From NCBI GenBank assembly GCA_002722455.1, contig PBMB01000011.1, positions 16,892 to 75,369 on the forward strand: 58,478 nucleotides of DNA, in the 5' to 3' direction. Positions 35,201 to 50,200 of this stretch are shown here, one piece after another. The stretch is from Chloroflexota bacterium (GTDB taxonomy: Bacteria > Chloroflexota > Dehalococcoidia > Lucifugimonadales > GCA-2722455). The translations under genes were made by a program, and so were the position numbers. Position 1 is the first letter of the stretch, and the number at the start of each line of letters is the position of its first letter. The notes beneath the pieces were generated by a model. The model saw only the letters and a list, made by a program, of their open reading frames with translations, was not told the origin of the DNA and made no database searches.

Positions 35201-38200
35201 TTTTACAGCCATAACTTTATGCTCATAAGAAACAGCAATACCTATAATTTTTAGTTTAATACGGTTGCCCATATGTTTTTTAATTTCTGGAACAGCTCCC
35301 CCTAGATTGGTTGTCATATGATGACAATGAATAACCCATCCTTCTGGGATAAGTTTCATTACTGCATAGTGTAGTTCCATAGCACTTTGTCTAGTAAGAA
35401 TTGCTGCCGTGTATTTAGGGCGTTTTTCAACAAGCTCTGCTTTAAAATTTTTTAACCACTCTTCATTGTATTTTTGCATAGCCTCACTAATTTCACTATA
35501 AGAAAATTCAGTGATTTTAAGAAAGACGACTTGATTTTTGGCAAAAGGAATTTCGTCACCTTTCTTTGTGATCAAGAAAAAGTTATCTTTAGTGAAATAA
35601 CCAAGGTATCCTTTTTTGTTTCCACCGAGAACGCAAATACGAAAATCTGGTATGCTTTTAATCTCAATTGTCTCGCTTTCTAAAAATTTCATAAAAATCC
35701 TTTAAAGAGTGTGTTAATCAATAGAAGTATTATACAAAAATGATAGGATTAAATCAATTAAATATTAAGATTATTATTAAAAAAAAGAAATTGACAAAAT
35801 AAAAAAAATATTATAAAATTTTAAGATTCGGTGGAGAAAATCGGAACTGCTCCCGCCTCCATGACGTATTAAGTTACTCAGCAGAAAAAAGCCTCCGCTT
35901 GGAGGCTTTGTTACTTTTTAAGGAAAGTTAATTAATTTCTTTTAATATGTCTTCACATTTTCCTTCAATATAACCATGTTGTGGATTTATAGACTGACTA
36001 TACACAGGAGAAATAATATAAAAGGGTCTTTCGTCAACACACCATAAAGAAGTAGATATCGCCAATCCTTTATTTTTATAAAGTGTAATAATACCATTGT
36101 TAGTAGTTAAATGCTTAGTATTATCTTGAGTGTATTCTTGAAACGCAAGGAAATTATTGATAGATCCGTAATGTTTGACTTCTTTTTCAAAACGCTCACA
36201 AGAAGTGAATTCAAAAAAACGTCGTTCCCCTATTTTTGTTACAGAACCAAAGGAAAAGATTGAGTTTTTCTCATGAACCATAAGAACAGCATCATCGTTA
36301 TTGCACCCAACTGTCAAATTGATAAGTTCGATGCCACCGTCACCGTCAGGGACATAATACTTGGCTTGAAGGATCTCTTCTCGAACAATATTAGGACTAA
36401 AGAATAAAATTATAAAATAAGCAATACATCCACCAAAGAATACAAAAAAACAAATTTCTTTAAGATTTTTTTTGACAGTTTTTGACATAATAAAGTTCTC
36501 ATTTTTAAAAGATACAAATATTATAAAACAAACGACATAAAAAAAGCAACTTGAAAAGTTGCTTATATTTGATTATTTTACAATACTGAATGGATTGTCT
36601 TTCGGTTTATCATCTTTATCCTGTTTAGGATCTTCAGTGACAGGTGGCTCCATAGGTGGCAATTGCATACCTGATTTAGTCTCGTTATCAAAGAGAGAAA
36701 GGATAGAGTGAAGCGGAAGAAATATGTCTTCTGATTTTCCACCAAATCGAGCAGAAAAAGAAACTCCGTCATCACTAACATTTAAATTAGGAGCAGCATC
36801 CATAGAAATGTTGAAAATTATTTTGTCTTGTTCGTGAAACTGAGGAGGGATAATAACGCCTAGTGCTTTTACATTTACTTCAATATAAGGAACACCATTA
36901 CTTTCGATAACCCAGTCATATAGGGCATTGATAAAAAATTTATTTAATGGTTTCATTTTTTTCTCCTTTCTTTTAATCCATTTAAGAAAGGAGAATAACA
37001 TAACTTAAAAAATAAACAAGAATTATTCTTCTGGGTTTAAATCAAAAACAAAAGAAGCTCCTTTCAATTCAGTGTATTTATTGCTTTTATCAAAGTATAA
37101 GTCACAAAGTGATTCTCTTGCCATTTCACGACACATATAAAGACCAATGCCATGACCACGAGATCCTTTTGTAGTAAAGCCAATGTTAAATAATTTATTT
37201 ACGTCTTTCTCATTAACACCGTCACCGTTATCGGAGATGATAATTTTATCGTCAACTAATTTAATCTCAACTTCGTCAGAGAAATACATGGCATTATGAA
37301 CAACATTAGAAATAATCGTAAGTGCGGCATAATTTTTTAAAACAGTAGCTCCATGATCTCTAAGCACCGCCTCTGCAAAGTTGTTTGAATAAGTGATAGT
37401 CTTTTTAGATCTGTTCTTAAATAAAGAATCGAAATGACTAATAATTTCTTTACCAGAAATATCTGAACGACCACCCATATTAGGTTTAACACGAGCAAAT
37501 TGACCTACAAGAACTTCTTCTAAGCGATCAATGTCTTTTTGCATATGCTTCAAAGATTCAGTGTTTTTGAAAATATATTTAACTCGATCAAAAATGCCAC
37601 ACATTTCATGACCACTTACAACAAAAGCAAGCCCACGCATTCCAAGTTCTCTATAATCTTTAATGGCTTGAACGTGAGTAAACAAAGCGTCTTGATCTTC
37701 AATCATTTCTTCAATAAATTTTTGCTGTTTGTTAGAAATTTTTAAAAGAGCTTCGTACTTTTCTTCTATTGTTAAGTTTCGTTCTTCAATTCTTTGAATT
37801 CGACGTTTAAAGTTGTCTGTATGTGTTTTAGTGTATCGTGAAATGTTATTGAAATCTGATTTTATTTTAGACATTTTTTAAACCTTCAACTTGTTTAGAT
37901 AGGGTAATTATATAAAAGAAAAAGAAGGATTGCAATAAAAAAAAGCTACAAGAAGTAGCTTTTTATATTTAATTTCAAATACTTTAAAAACTATTGATAT
38001 TATGCCAGAAAATACCAAAAGCAGCACTCATTGAATTCATTTCTCCACTGCAAACCATTTTCATTGCGTCTTCATGAGATATTAAATGACTTCTAATGTC
38101 TTCTTGCTCCCCTTCAACGCCACCGTCTTGTGGTGTGTATTCGGTAGAGCTAAACAATCCAGTAGCAAAATAACCATATTCAGAAGAACCGCCTGGGCTT

Positions 38201-41200
38201 GTGAAACCTTCCTGAATAATCTTGATTGAATCAATGTCAACATTAACGCCAGTTTCTTCTTTTGCTTCACGAACCGCAGCTTCAAGAGGAGTTTCGCCTT
38301 TATCAATAATACCTGCAATTGGTTCTAATACTAGAGGATTGTCAGTGACGTCTGAAACAATTGCGCCAATTCGAACTTGTTCCACAACCAAGTGCATCTT
38401 TGTGTTAGGGTCAAAAAGAGAAAGAAAAACGACAGGATCTCGTTTGAAAACCTCTCGAATGACACCTTCTAATTTTTCTCCACTATGTTTCGTTTGATCA
38501 AAAACGACCTTATCGACTTTAAAAAAACCGTCATGAAGTCTTTCTTCTTGAACATTATTAACTTTTGCTTTGCTATCCATATTTATCTCCAATGATTAAT
38601 TGGTTCTTATTCCTGAGTTGCTTCTTTACGCTCTTTGATTAAAAATTCTGCCTTTGCATTGTCACAAGCAGAGTGCATCTTTTCAACATTACCATCATAG
38701 TCTTCGAGTTCAAATGTTTGAACTACTTTATCCGTTTTGTGATCAATAATAATGGCACTACCAGTTCGTTTATCAGATTCGTATCTACTCATTTTAAAAA
38801 CCTTGTTTTATTTAATTTGAATAAATTATAGCAACTTAATAGCAAATGTCAACTAAGTAATTGTATATTCTTAAGATTTGTTTAAAATTTACTAAAAATA
38901 ACTTTTATTTCACAGTCAATATTAATAGATTCTTTAAGTGCAATAAGAGTTTCACCACTAAAAACAGAATCATCTAAAAGAAGAACTTTTTTATCATTCC
39001 ATTCTGTAAAATCCAACTTTTCAAAGAGAATGTCTCTAAAACGTTTTCTTTGGTTTCCTTTAATTTTGTTGATTTGAATAACGTCCATATTTTCAAGCAC
39101 ATTAAATAGGCTTTGTCTTTCGTTTTTCATCATTTTCTGTTGTTCTAAGTCTGCTAAGATATCGGTTTTACAACGTTTAGAGACAGAAATGACATTATGG
39201 CTCAAAGATTCGGCAATGATTTTTAAGTATCGACCTTTTGTTTCTGGGATAATAACAAGATCGTAAGAACCGAACTCATTTAAAATCTTTGTTTTAAGTT
39301 CTTCAAATTCTTCATTTTGGAATCGATACTCATATTTATCTTTCAGTTTGAAGTAAATTTCAAGGTTACTTCGATCTTTTGTCGAGAAAATATAAGAAAA
39401 AGGCGTTTTACCTAAATCGTTTTCAATAAATGACTTAATAGCCATAGTTACTCCTTCCAAATATCTATAATTTCTTGATCAGTAAGTTCTGGTTCTTTAA
39501 TAATGTCTGTAAGACTTTTCCCAATTTCACGAACTTCTTCATCTGGAATATCTTCAACAAATGCTTGAATAGGTTTTTTGAAATCTTTCAAGTCTTCATC
39601 AGTAATTGAAGTTTTGTCTTTTTTGGAAGTAATAGAAAAATCAATCTCAATATCGGAATTATCTTTTTTACGCATAGTAAGAATCTCTAAAATTTAAATT
39701 AAGAATATTATAGCAAATAGAAGAGAATAAAGCTATAAAAAAACCGCTAATGCGGTTTTAATTTAAAGGTTTTTTAAGATAAATTCATATTGTTCTTGGG
39801 AACTAAGGTCAGGAATATCAATGATATCGATGTGTTCTTTTAAGTATTCAAGCACAGGAAGAGTTTTTACATTAAATTCATTTAATCGAACTTTAATTGT
39901 TTCTGCAGTGTCGTCAATTCTTTGATAAAGCTCACCACCACAATGATCGCAAACACCTTCTTTTTTAGACTGCATAGGTTCTTTACGACTAAATGGAGCA
40001 GAACAATCTCGACATACTAATCGATTAATAATACGTTCTTCAACTTCTTCGTCAGATACTTCTAAATAAAAAGCTCGTATTTTCTCTGGTGGGAATAGAG
40101 TCAATAAATGTTCAGCTTGTTTGATTTTTCGAGGATAACCCTCAACAACAATATTAGGGTTATCAATAGTAGAGATTTTTTCAGTCATCATTTTATTAAG
40201 TAATTCAGAAGAGATTAGGATGCCTGTCGTTAGAGCATGTTGTGCCTCATTGTAATATTTGGCTGTTTTTGTTCGACTGTTTTCACGCAAAACGTCACTG
40301 CCACCGAGAACAAAGTAGCCATCTTTTTCTAACATTTTTGAGATAGTTCCTTTACCGCAAGTTGGTTTTCCAAATAAAACAATAATCATAAAAAAGCCTC
40401 TTTGAAGTTTAACTAATTATAACCAAATCATTCAAAAGAGGCAATGTTTTATTTAAGATTCTTCCATCTTAATACTGTAATATGTGCCGTCCATATTAAC
40501 GAGATGAGATCCGTGAGTGTCTAGCCATTTGTCAAGATAAAGTTGATAATCAGTTTCATAAGATTGATAAGTAGAATATTCATTAAGTTTTAAAACACGC
40601 AAGGCTTTGTTAATCTCAGAGAGCATATGTTGTTCTGAAAGATTGTTTAAGTCATGTGGTGAGCAAATACGGCTCCAAGCAGGACTATAGTAATGCATTA
40701 CTTCTAAGATATCTGATTTAGAAAGTTCTGTGTTCATTTTTTCTTTAATCATTAGTGCAATGACATTTTCTTTGATTTCAATTTGCGGTACTGGTGTCAT
40801 ATTAAAGCTCCAAAATGCTTAGGTCAATATCTTGTTCGTTAAGTTGATCTTGAAAAACCATTTCAATCAAACCTTCAAGTTCTTCATTTTCAACAGAGAT
40901 TTCAAGTTCTTTTTCTAGATCTTGAATAGTTTTTGTTTTGTTGTTTCGAACCCGCTCTACGAGGTCAAAATCTATAACAGAAAAAATGGATTTAATTTCG
41001 TCATGATTGTAATTATGACCATTAACATAGTTTTCTGTTAGTTTTTGATTTTCGGTTGTCGTTCGTTGTAATAAATTTTTGAATGCAAGGTTGTCCTTAC
41101 AAACAGAAATTAAATATTTTTCTAATTCATCCATTGATATACTCCAATTTTTTTCAAAATTATATCATACAAAATTAACTGATCAATGATATGCACTTAT

Positions 41201-44200
41201 TTTCGCATTGTTTGGATAATTAAGGCAAATAAACCGCCAAAATTAGTGTGCATTTTGAAAGTAAAGTAAAAGACTACAACATTAAAAATAAATAAAACAA
41301 ACTCTAATAGTCCAAACTCAGCATTAGTTGAAGCAATAACCACGCCCAAGTAAAGAGATATAAGTCCAGTAATAGCACCGAAAACATAGTTAAAAAAAGA
41401 ATAAACAAAATCTTCGGGAAGTTTTTTTATTGCTTGTTTTACCATAATTGTAGCCTCTTAAAAAATAGGTTAAGTAAACTATACTTAACCTAGTATTAAA
41501 AATCAACTATTATTTAAACTTCGGGCTTTTTCCTTTTCCGAAAGTTGCCAGAAAAACAACTCTGCGAAAGTTAATGCTGCTGCCATAACAAAGGCAAATA
41601 AAGATTCAACTTCGGTATTTACAGTGCTTTCTTGGAAAAAGTTTGATCCAGAAAAAATACCAATAAAGTTAAATACAAACAAGCTAAGGATAATTAAGAT
41701 TTTTGACTCAATGCTCATTATTTTTCGTCCTCTTTCAGATACCAAACACCAACTTTTTCAGATAATTTATTGTCGTCAAAACAATATGAAGAAACTTCTA
41801 CTTTTTCTTTATTAATAGTGACAAAACCATAAGCAATAGATTCTTCGTCATTGCTAAATGTAATGTTTTTAACAGAACCAGTCTTTACAAAGTAGCCAAA
41901 CTTATCATATTTCAAATCCATTTCGCTATCTTCATCGATTTTAATCATTTGTGCAGAAATAGAGTTATTTTTAATTTTACCTTCAAAGTTTCGTTCTACA
42001 CGACAACCACAACGTTGAGTGTGATAAACTTGACGGAAGTTACCACAAACTAAACAGAACTCTTTATGTGGAGTCCCACAATCTTCTCGTAAAAGAGAAA
42101 ATGTAGGAATTGTGTAAGTAGAATCATTCCAAAAATGAAATTTACCTAATTTATCAACATTGCCTTCAAGTTTTTTAATCTCATTACAAATAGATTCTAC
42201 GTCTTTTTCAATAGTAAACATGCTTTTATTAAGACCACCACGAGAACCACGAATGCGAACAATAGATTTATCATCTTTTACAGTTCGTAGGCTTATGATT
42301 TGAGAAGGGGAGATTTCAATAACTTCATTGGTATCAACATTTTTTACAATAAACATGGTTTGCTCTCTTATTTAAATCAATAAGGTTATTATATCAAAAG
42401 CCTAAGAAAAAGAAAAGAAAAAAGCCCTTTGGAAAGGGCTTTTTGTTTTTTTAAATAAAATATTTTTTTGCTTCTTTTGAAGAGTCTTTAACTTGTGTCC
42501 AAAATGTTTTTTTAATTTCAGACAAATCTTCTGGTAGGTTAAAGTCAGTATCAGTAGCAGAAACAAGAATTGCTTCTTTAAGCGAAAATTCAAACCAATC
42601 GTTTTCTGGATTAAATTCAGAAAAAATTTCGTTGTAAATTTCCATAAGTCGCTGTTCACTTTTTAAATGCTTATTTGCAAGTTTTCTATACTCAACAAGA
42701 TAACCAATAAAGTGAGCATAATCTTTCAACATTTCATGGAAAGAGTAAGAGTTCTCACCAAGTTGATAATCAATTAAAATTTCTTGCCAAGCACGAAAAA
42801 CATGACCTTGATGTTTAAATACAGGCTCATACTTCTTCATTAATTCACGCTCATCATTTTCTTTTTGATTAGGTCTTTTTCCACGAAGTTCGACATTAAA
42901 AACTTGATATTCAGAAATCTTTTTAATCATATCATTGAATTTTAAAATACCGAAAGGAAGAGCTTCATGGTTTTTACTAAGGTATCGTCCTTCTGGAATT
43001 GGAGTTAGAACTAAAGTTCTTGGACATTCAGACATATCAACAACAAATTCGAAGTTAGGAACAACAGGAGGCGTTAATGGTGCAATCCAATTAAAGACAG
43101 CGTCTTTGGAAAGTTCTGAAACTTTAAGTTCATATTTTTTTAAATCTTCATGATAGGCTTCCATCTTTGATTTAAAACTTTCCAATCTTTGATCTAAAAT
43201 AAGTTTTTTATCATTGTGATTTAATGGAACAACCTCAACATGAAATCCAGTAATTAAACCAGCAGTTTTATAATTGATAAATGAAACATTTCCAAAAGAA
43301 AGTGATTGAATGATTCTTTCTGCTTCTTTTTCAGAAATGATTTGTTTGCCTTTAATTTTTTTCAATGTTTCTAACATTTTTTGCCCTATGTACTTTAAGA
43401 AGGGCTAATTATATCAAAAAACAAATAAAAATAAAATACTTAAAATAATTTATTTTAATCCAAGCATCTTACTTCAGGTCGGTGAATTTGACATAGGTAG
43501 GCTTAATCTATAAACAATTCACTAATGACCCAATATATAGTAAAAATTAAAAAAAAAACAGACAAAATCCCGCCTAATATTCCATAGAATGGAATATTCT
43601 CATAAATAAATGAATCACTTTCAAAAAACATACAAATCTCCAATGGGTCTACTTATATTAAAGCAAAAAACAGATTGAATGACAAATATTTTTTTGATAT
43701 AATGAGAGAGATTATATAAAAGAGATAGAATATGCCTTTAAACGAAGCGTTACATAAAAAATGGTTAGAAGCCAAAAAGATTCAAGAATCATTAGGTTCT
43801 TTACTAAACATAGATATTGATTTTTTACAGTTAGACGATTTATTAAAAGAATTCTTAAAAGATAAAATTCCGTCAAAAGAATCAAAAGAAGCTTTTGCAA
43901 GATTTGTATCTAAAAGTAAACCTATTTTTGGTTTAAAAAGAGCAGTATATTTCAATGAGTTATTAAAAACACATTATGTAAAACTAAAAAGAATCACTGA
44001 AGTTGAAAATGAAGTAGTTTTTAAAAACGTGTTTAACTTAATGACAGAACAAGAACTTTTATATTTTGAAAAAGACGGTGTGTATATTGTTGTAAAAAAG
44101 CTGTCTAATAAAAAGAATGATACTTATATTTTAAATTCCATAGTAAAGAAATACAGTCATATTATATTAAAATACACGGAAGCAGTAGGAGTTTATAGAT

Positions 44201-47200
44201 TAGGTCTATATAACACAAAAAAAAGAACAAATACATTATCTATTGCAGATAAAAGTGAGATGAATGATAAGTATAAAGATAAAGTTGAAATACTATTGAA
44301 AACCAATGATTTTAATTATTATAAAGGATTAGAAGACTTTGAAATTATCAACAATAAAAAATCATTAACTACGGAATGTGAAAATGTAACTGCTTTTGAT
44401 GTGTCTGTGATTTCTGGGCAACCATTAGAATGTAAATTCTTCAAATTAAAAAATGCAAGAAACGGAAAAGAATATAAAGTTTTTTGGTCAGAAGAACCAT
44501 TTTTCAATATAATAAAAAATAGAAATACAGTATTTAGAATAAGATCAGTTTTAAGCTCATATAATACACATTATTCTGCACTGTTGTCTAAGGAAGAGAT
44601 ACTTGAAGAAAAAGAAAATAGAGAAAATATTAAAGAGTTAAAAAAAGGGTTGAAAGCTTTGGGTTTGGAAACAACAGAATATGCTTCTGATTTGGCTATC
44701 GTTTCGGGTGGCAGTTATGAATTGTTTTTAGATTCAGAAACATTATTTGAAAATATTGAATTGCTTTTAGGAAATTAAATAAATGAGTGAATTAAAAAAT
44801 AAAGAAATAACAGATGTATTGTCAGAAATACAGAAAAATATATTTCCTTTAAAAATAGTCAAATCTATTTTGGCAGGTAAGAGTTTAGAAGAATCTCACT
44901 TTTCAATAATAAATAAAAACAAGTTAAATCTAAAAAAACTTTTGGAGAAGTTAAAAACTGTTAAATATCCAGTAACTGAAAATGAAGAAATTGATTTATT
45001 TCCTGAACAATCTTTTAGAAAAGGGGAGCTAAAAACTCATTATTATAGACATGAAAATGTATTTTTGTTCTACATAAAAGACTATAATATGATTTCAACG
45101 ATAAAAATAAAGTATGACGAAAATACAACGATTGTATTGGACGGAGTAGGTCTATTTTTTCATATAAAACATAAAGGCAATTTTTATAATCTATATGCTT
45201 CTGACTCAAGTATTGTTGTTCAATCAAATGGGGTAATTAGAAAAATAAATAAACATGGTTTAAGGACAATTATAAACAAAAAAGAGTGCCTTGATTCTGC
45301 TAATTCAATACAATATTTATTGAATAGAAAAGAATATTCTTGGGTTAAGTTCCCGATTAAGCAAGAAAGAGTTGGAGTGGCGTCAGAATCGTTTGTACTT
45401 ACAGGAAATAAATCATTGAAGAAAATTGTCGTTTATGAATATGAAAACGAAGGTTTGTATGAAAAAATGTGTAATCACAACACAACGTTCTATTCGTTAG
45501 AAGCAGGGGTTTATATAAATAAGCATTTGGAAATGACAGATTATTTTGAACGATTAAAATTAAATGAAAAATTAAAAATGAATAAGAAATGGACAGATCC
45601 AAAACAAATAGAGATATTTAAAAAAGTTTTCTCTACATATTTAAACCTTTATGACTTTCGTTTAAAAAATGAAACTTATTTTATTATCGGGAAAAAAGGA
45701 ATATTTAAAGAATTTGAGTTAAATATGGAAAATATCAAAGAATCCTTGGAATTAGAATTAAGAGTGTAATATGTTTGATTTAACAGACTTTATAAAACAA
45801 AAAGAAGAAGAACTTGAGCAAATAAAATGGTTTAAAAGTAATCTTGATTTCAAATATCTAGAAGACCTTTTATCAATTGTGTTGACTAAGAATGTAAAAG
45901 ATTTCAATGATAATGATTTAGAAGTATTTAAAAGCTATTGCAAAAAGATAGAGTTAATAGAAAAATTTCTTTCAGAAAATTTAAAAGTTAGTCATTCGGA
46001 AGCTTATGAAATAAACGAAAGAGAAGATAGGGAAAGGTTTGGGATATTGATCCCTGACATTCTATTGAATAGAACAGATGATGAAACTTATGTTCAAAAT
46101 AAAAACAATACTTATTTGGTTTATAAAAGGAATGAGAGATTAAAAGAAATTGTAGTTTTCCAAAATGTATGTAAAAAATTTGGGAAATACACCGTATCAA
46201 TAAATAAAGAAGATATTAAAATCACAAATAAAGATTTAAATTATTCATTCGTTTTTGGCGGTGGAAAAAGTAATAATCCAAGTTTTAATATTACAACAAA
46301 AGATTATACCTTTAAATATATTTTTGAAAATTTTCGAACATTTATTGATAAGAAAAAAATAAGAGATAGAGGTTTTGACGTTAGCACTTCTTATTTCGGT
46401 TGTTCAGGGTTGAAAATATTAGGTCAAAATATCGAAATAATAGAATACAAAGAACAAGATCGGATATATTATTTGGCTTTTATTGAAAAAGATTTAAATA
46501 TATACAATAAGAAAGAAATCTTGAAATGTTTAAACCTTGCTTTAAATGGTTTTAGAAGGAAAGTTGAGTTAATTTATACTAAACCAATAAATCAAGAGGA
46601 CGCTAAAATTAACCTACATATAAATAATAGACAAAGATTTTTATCGTCTAAAATAAAATCAATAAACAAAAAAACAATGGAAGACTTATTAAACGCTCAT
46701 GGAATGAATATAATAACAATAAAAAATAATTTTGCTGTTATTGAAGGTGGTAATACACTTGAAAATAAAACAAATATAAAAGAAGGACTCGAATTAATAA
46801 TTGGCTCATAAACAAAAAAGACCGAATGATCGGTCTTTTTTTCATCCAATAGTTTTAATCGCAACTTTAGTTGTTTGTATTTTCCATATAAGTTTCATTT
46901 GTTCTGTTGGACTTAATTTGTTCCCTTCATATTCTTCAACAAGTTTAGCAAGGGATAGTTTTAAATCATCAGAATCTTCTAGGGTTAAATTAGAAACGTC
47001 TTTTTCAAAAAGCTTACCCATTTCACTATTTTTATCATAAGTGTTGTGAGAAGGAATTTCAGGGAGAATAGACTCCAATATTTTACCGATATCTAGTTCT
47101 GGTCGATATTGTTCTAGGTATTCTGGATTTCTTTCGCCTTTAACCATTATAATTGCGTATGTGATTTCTTCTGCATTGTATTGAGCTAACCCATCTGATT

Positions 47201-50200
47201 TTGGGTCATCAAATATAGCTTGTTGTTTTTTCATTTGGTTATCAAGTAAACTGTCTGGTATTTTTCTTACCTTCTGAAGAAGTCTTTCAAATGTTTCGTG
47301 AAAAGGTGATTCTTTAGTATATGGGTTACAAAAATTTGGATTTAACAATCTCATAGGCATGTCCTTTTTTTATCATAATTTACCAAAAATAAAAAAAATA
47401 ACAATACTTTTTTCTTAAAAAAATATAATAGTTTAAAGTAAAAAAAATATTTGTATTTGATTATAATTGTTTTAAAAGAAATAAATGTTAAATTATAAAC
47501 ATAAAAAAATATAATAAGACAAAAATAAAAATAGCAAAAAAGGAATTCAAGCAATGAAAAAAGGACTTACAAAAAAAGTAGGTTTAACAATGATTGAAGC
47601 TTTAATAGGCTTGTCAGTGTTTGGAGCTACTTCAACATTAATAATTAATGAAAAGATAAAAGATACAGAAAAAGAAACAGCACAAAATATAGTTCATAAT
47701 TCTATGTCTTTATTAATGGCTGTAGATCACAAACTTGCGATAGAAGGTTATAGCGGAAGTGTTTGGAAAAAAACAAATTGGAATAATTTAGACAGTATTT
47801 ACAAAGATTTGATATTAGAAGAACTAACTTCAAAAGATAATTCTACTTGTGATAGTGGTAAGTGGAATCCTACGGGATTAACAGATACTGACATTCAATT
47901 AATACCTTGTGATACCTTTAAAAACACAAAATATAATGATTTAAGCTTTAAATCTTGGTTAACAAAAGATAGCAATGATTTTGTTGAAGAATTTGAGCTG
48001 AGAATATCTTTCAAAGATGAAGACGCTTTTAAAGATTACTATCAAAATCTAAAATTTGGATTAGTAAATTACAAAAAAGGTAAAACTAATATATCAGGCG
48101 AACATACTTATGGATTAAAATCTTTATCTTCTAATAATCAAATTAATTCGATGAAATGCATTGAAAATATATCTGATTGTTCTCTTTATTTTAATTTTAA
48201 TAGAAACGGTGGCAATGAGTTTATTAGAGTTGACGGAAACAATTCAATAATTGACGATACATTAAGTTTCATAGATACAGTAGGTTCTTCACCTAAAAAA
48301 TGTTTACGTTGGGTCAATAGCAAAAGAGATGGTTCTGGTATATGGACTCTTGATTTAAGTAAAAAAGTAGATTGTGGAATTGGGTTGTATGAAGGAAATC
48401 CAGTAATGGTAGATTTATCAGTAGAGAATGGAACTTTCCAAAGTATATTGTTAGATAAAAATTGTAATTCATTAAAGTTAGATTCAAATGATAAAGTAAT
48501 CGATGACGGAAATACACCTTGTGGAATAGTAAAAAGTCAAAATGGTATAGAAACAGAGATTGTTCAAGTTGTTGATGACACAATAGCAAATGTAGGTATT
48601 CTTAATGAAATGTATGTAGATAAAGGCTATATCCAGAAAGCGGAGATAGAAGAGTTGACAACAGTTTCAATAGAAGATGTGAAAACATTAACAACAGAAA
48701 CAATAAATGCAGAAGTGGTTAATGTAATGGATACATTAACGGTAAAAGGAAAATCTGAATTTAATGATTTAGCTAAGTTTAAAGAAGAAGTAGAGTTTAA
48801 ACAAGATTTTGATGTAGAAAAAAGCATTAACGTTGAAGGGGACATTAATGTTGATGGTAGTTTAATTTCAAATACACCATTAGATCTAAATAATGTAATA
48901 ATAGATGGAAATCTAATAATAAATAAAAATACAACATTTGAATCGAATGTAACAGTTGAGAATAATTATACTTCTGAAAAAGAATTGGTAGTAAAAGACA
49001 AAACAGAAGCAACAGGAATAATACATAGTAATAACAAAGCAATTTCTGATACGTTGATGAAGGCTCCCGTTGGTAATTTTGATAATATTAATAAAGATAT
49101 TGTTGATATTAATAACAAAATAAATGGAATGGTTTATGTTGTTGACGAAGAAGAAGGTAATATAAATAAAGCTCAGTGGACAAACAGTGGTTCAACTTAT
49201 AGTTGCTCTTCGTGGTCTCCAAGTACTTCAACAGTTCCGCAAGGGCAAGCGTTTACTCAAAGCAGAACTTGTAAACAAAACCAAGTAAGAACGACACAAG
49301 ATTATTATATATGGAGTGACGGTAGTAAAACACCAGTTCCAGGGACTGAAATAACTGATCATAGAACAATTAATGTAACTTCAACAAGAACAGCCTATGG
49401 AACAAAACAAATTTCAGGTAATTGGAAAAAGGTTTATCAGGATTATGGTTCAATGAAATATGGTTGTACAGGTTCTTGGTTATCAGGCTCTTGTAGTCCA
49501 ATAGGTGCAACAAGAACAATATGGGTATCAGCAGGACAATCAGGTGGTAATCCAGTATGTCAAAAGGCAAGATTTGAATGTCAATAAGTCGTTAAATTAG
49601 TTAAAAAATCAAAAAAGCATTTACTTTTAGAGCAAATGCTTTTTTTTATTCTTTTATTTAAATAAAATTCGTTTTATCACTGTTGAATTTGTTAAAAAAA
49701 ATGTTATAACTTTAATTAAATGTTACATGCTGGAGAATATTTTGAATAGAAATAAAAAAGGATTAACTTTAGTTGAGTCATTAATCGCTTTAAGTGTTGC
49801 AGGAACAGTAGCAACTGGTTTTATTGTAAATGAAAAAGAAAAAGCGAAAGAGAATAAAACTTTAAATTTAATGCATGATGCAATGAGTATTGTTTATGCA
49901 GTAGACCATAGAATAGCAATTGATGGATATGAAACAACAAATTGGGGTTCTACAAGTTGGGATAATATAGATTTAATACATAAGAATTTGATAAAAAAAG
50001 AGTTAACTTCTAGAAATTTAAATACGTGTTCTGGTGGTGGTTGGGACCCAAGAATTATAAAAGAAAGAGAAATAACATTATTAGAATGTAATTTGTGGGA
50101 ATCAAGACCAATAAAAGATTTAAAATATAAAGCCTCGTTATCAAAAGATGCATTAACGGGATTTATTGATAGATTTGATTTAACAATATCATTTGATGAT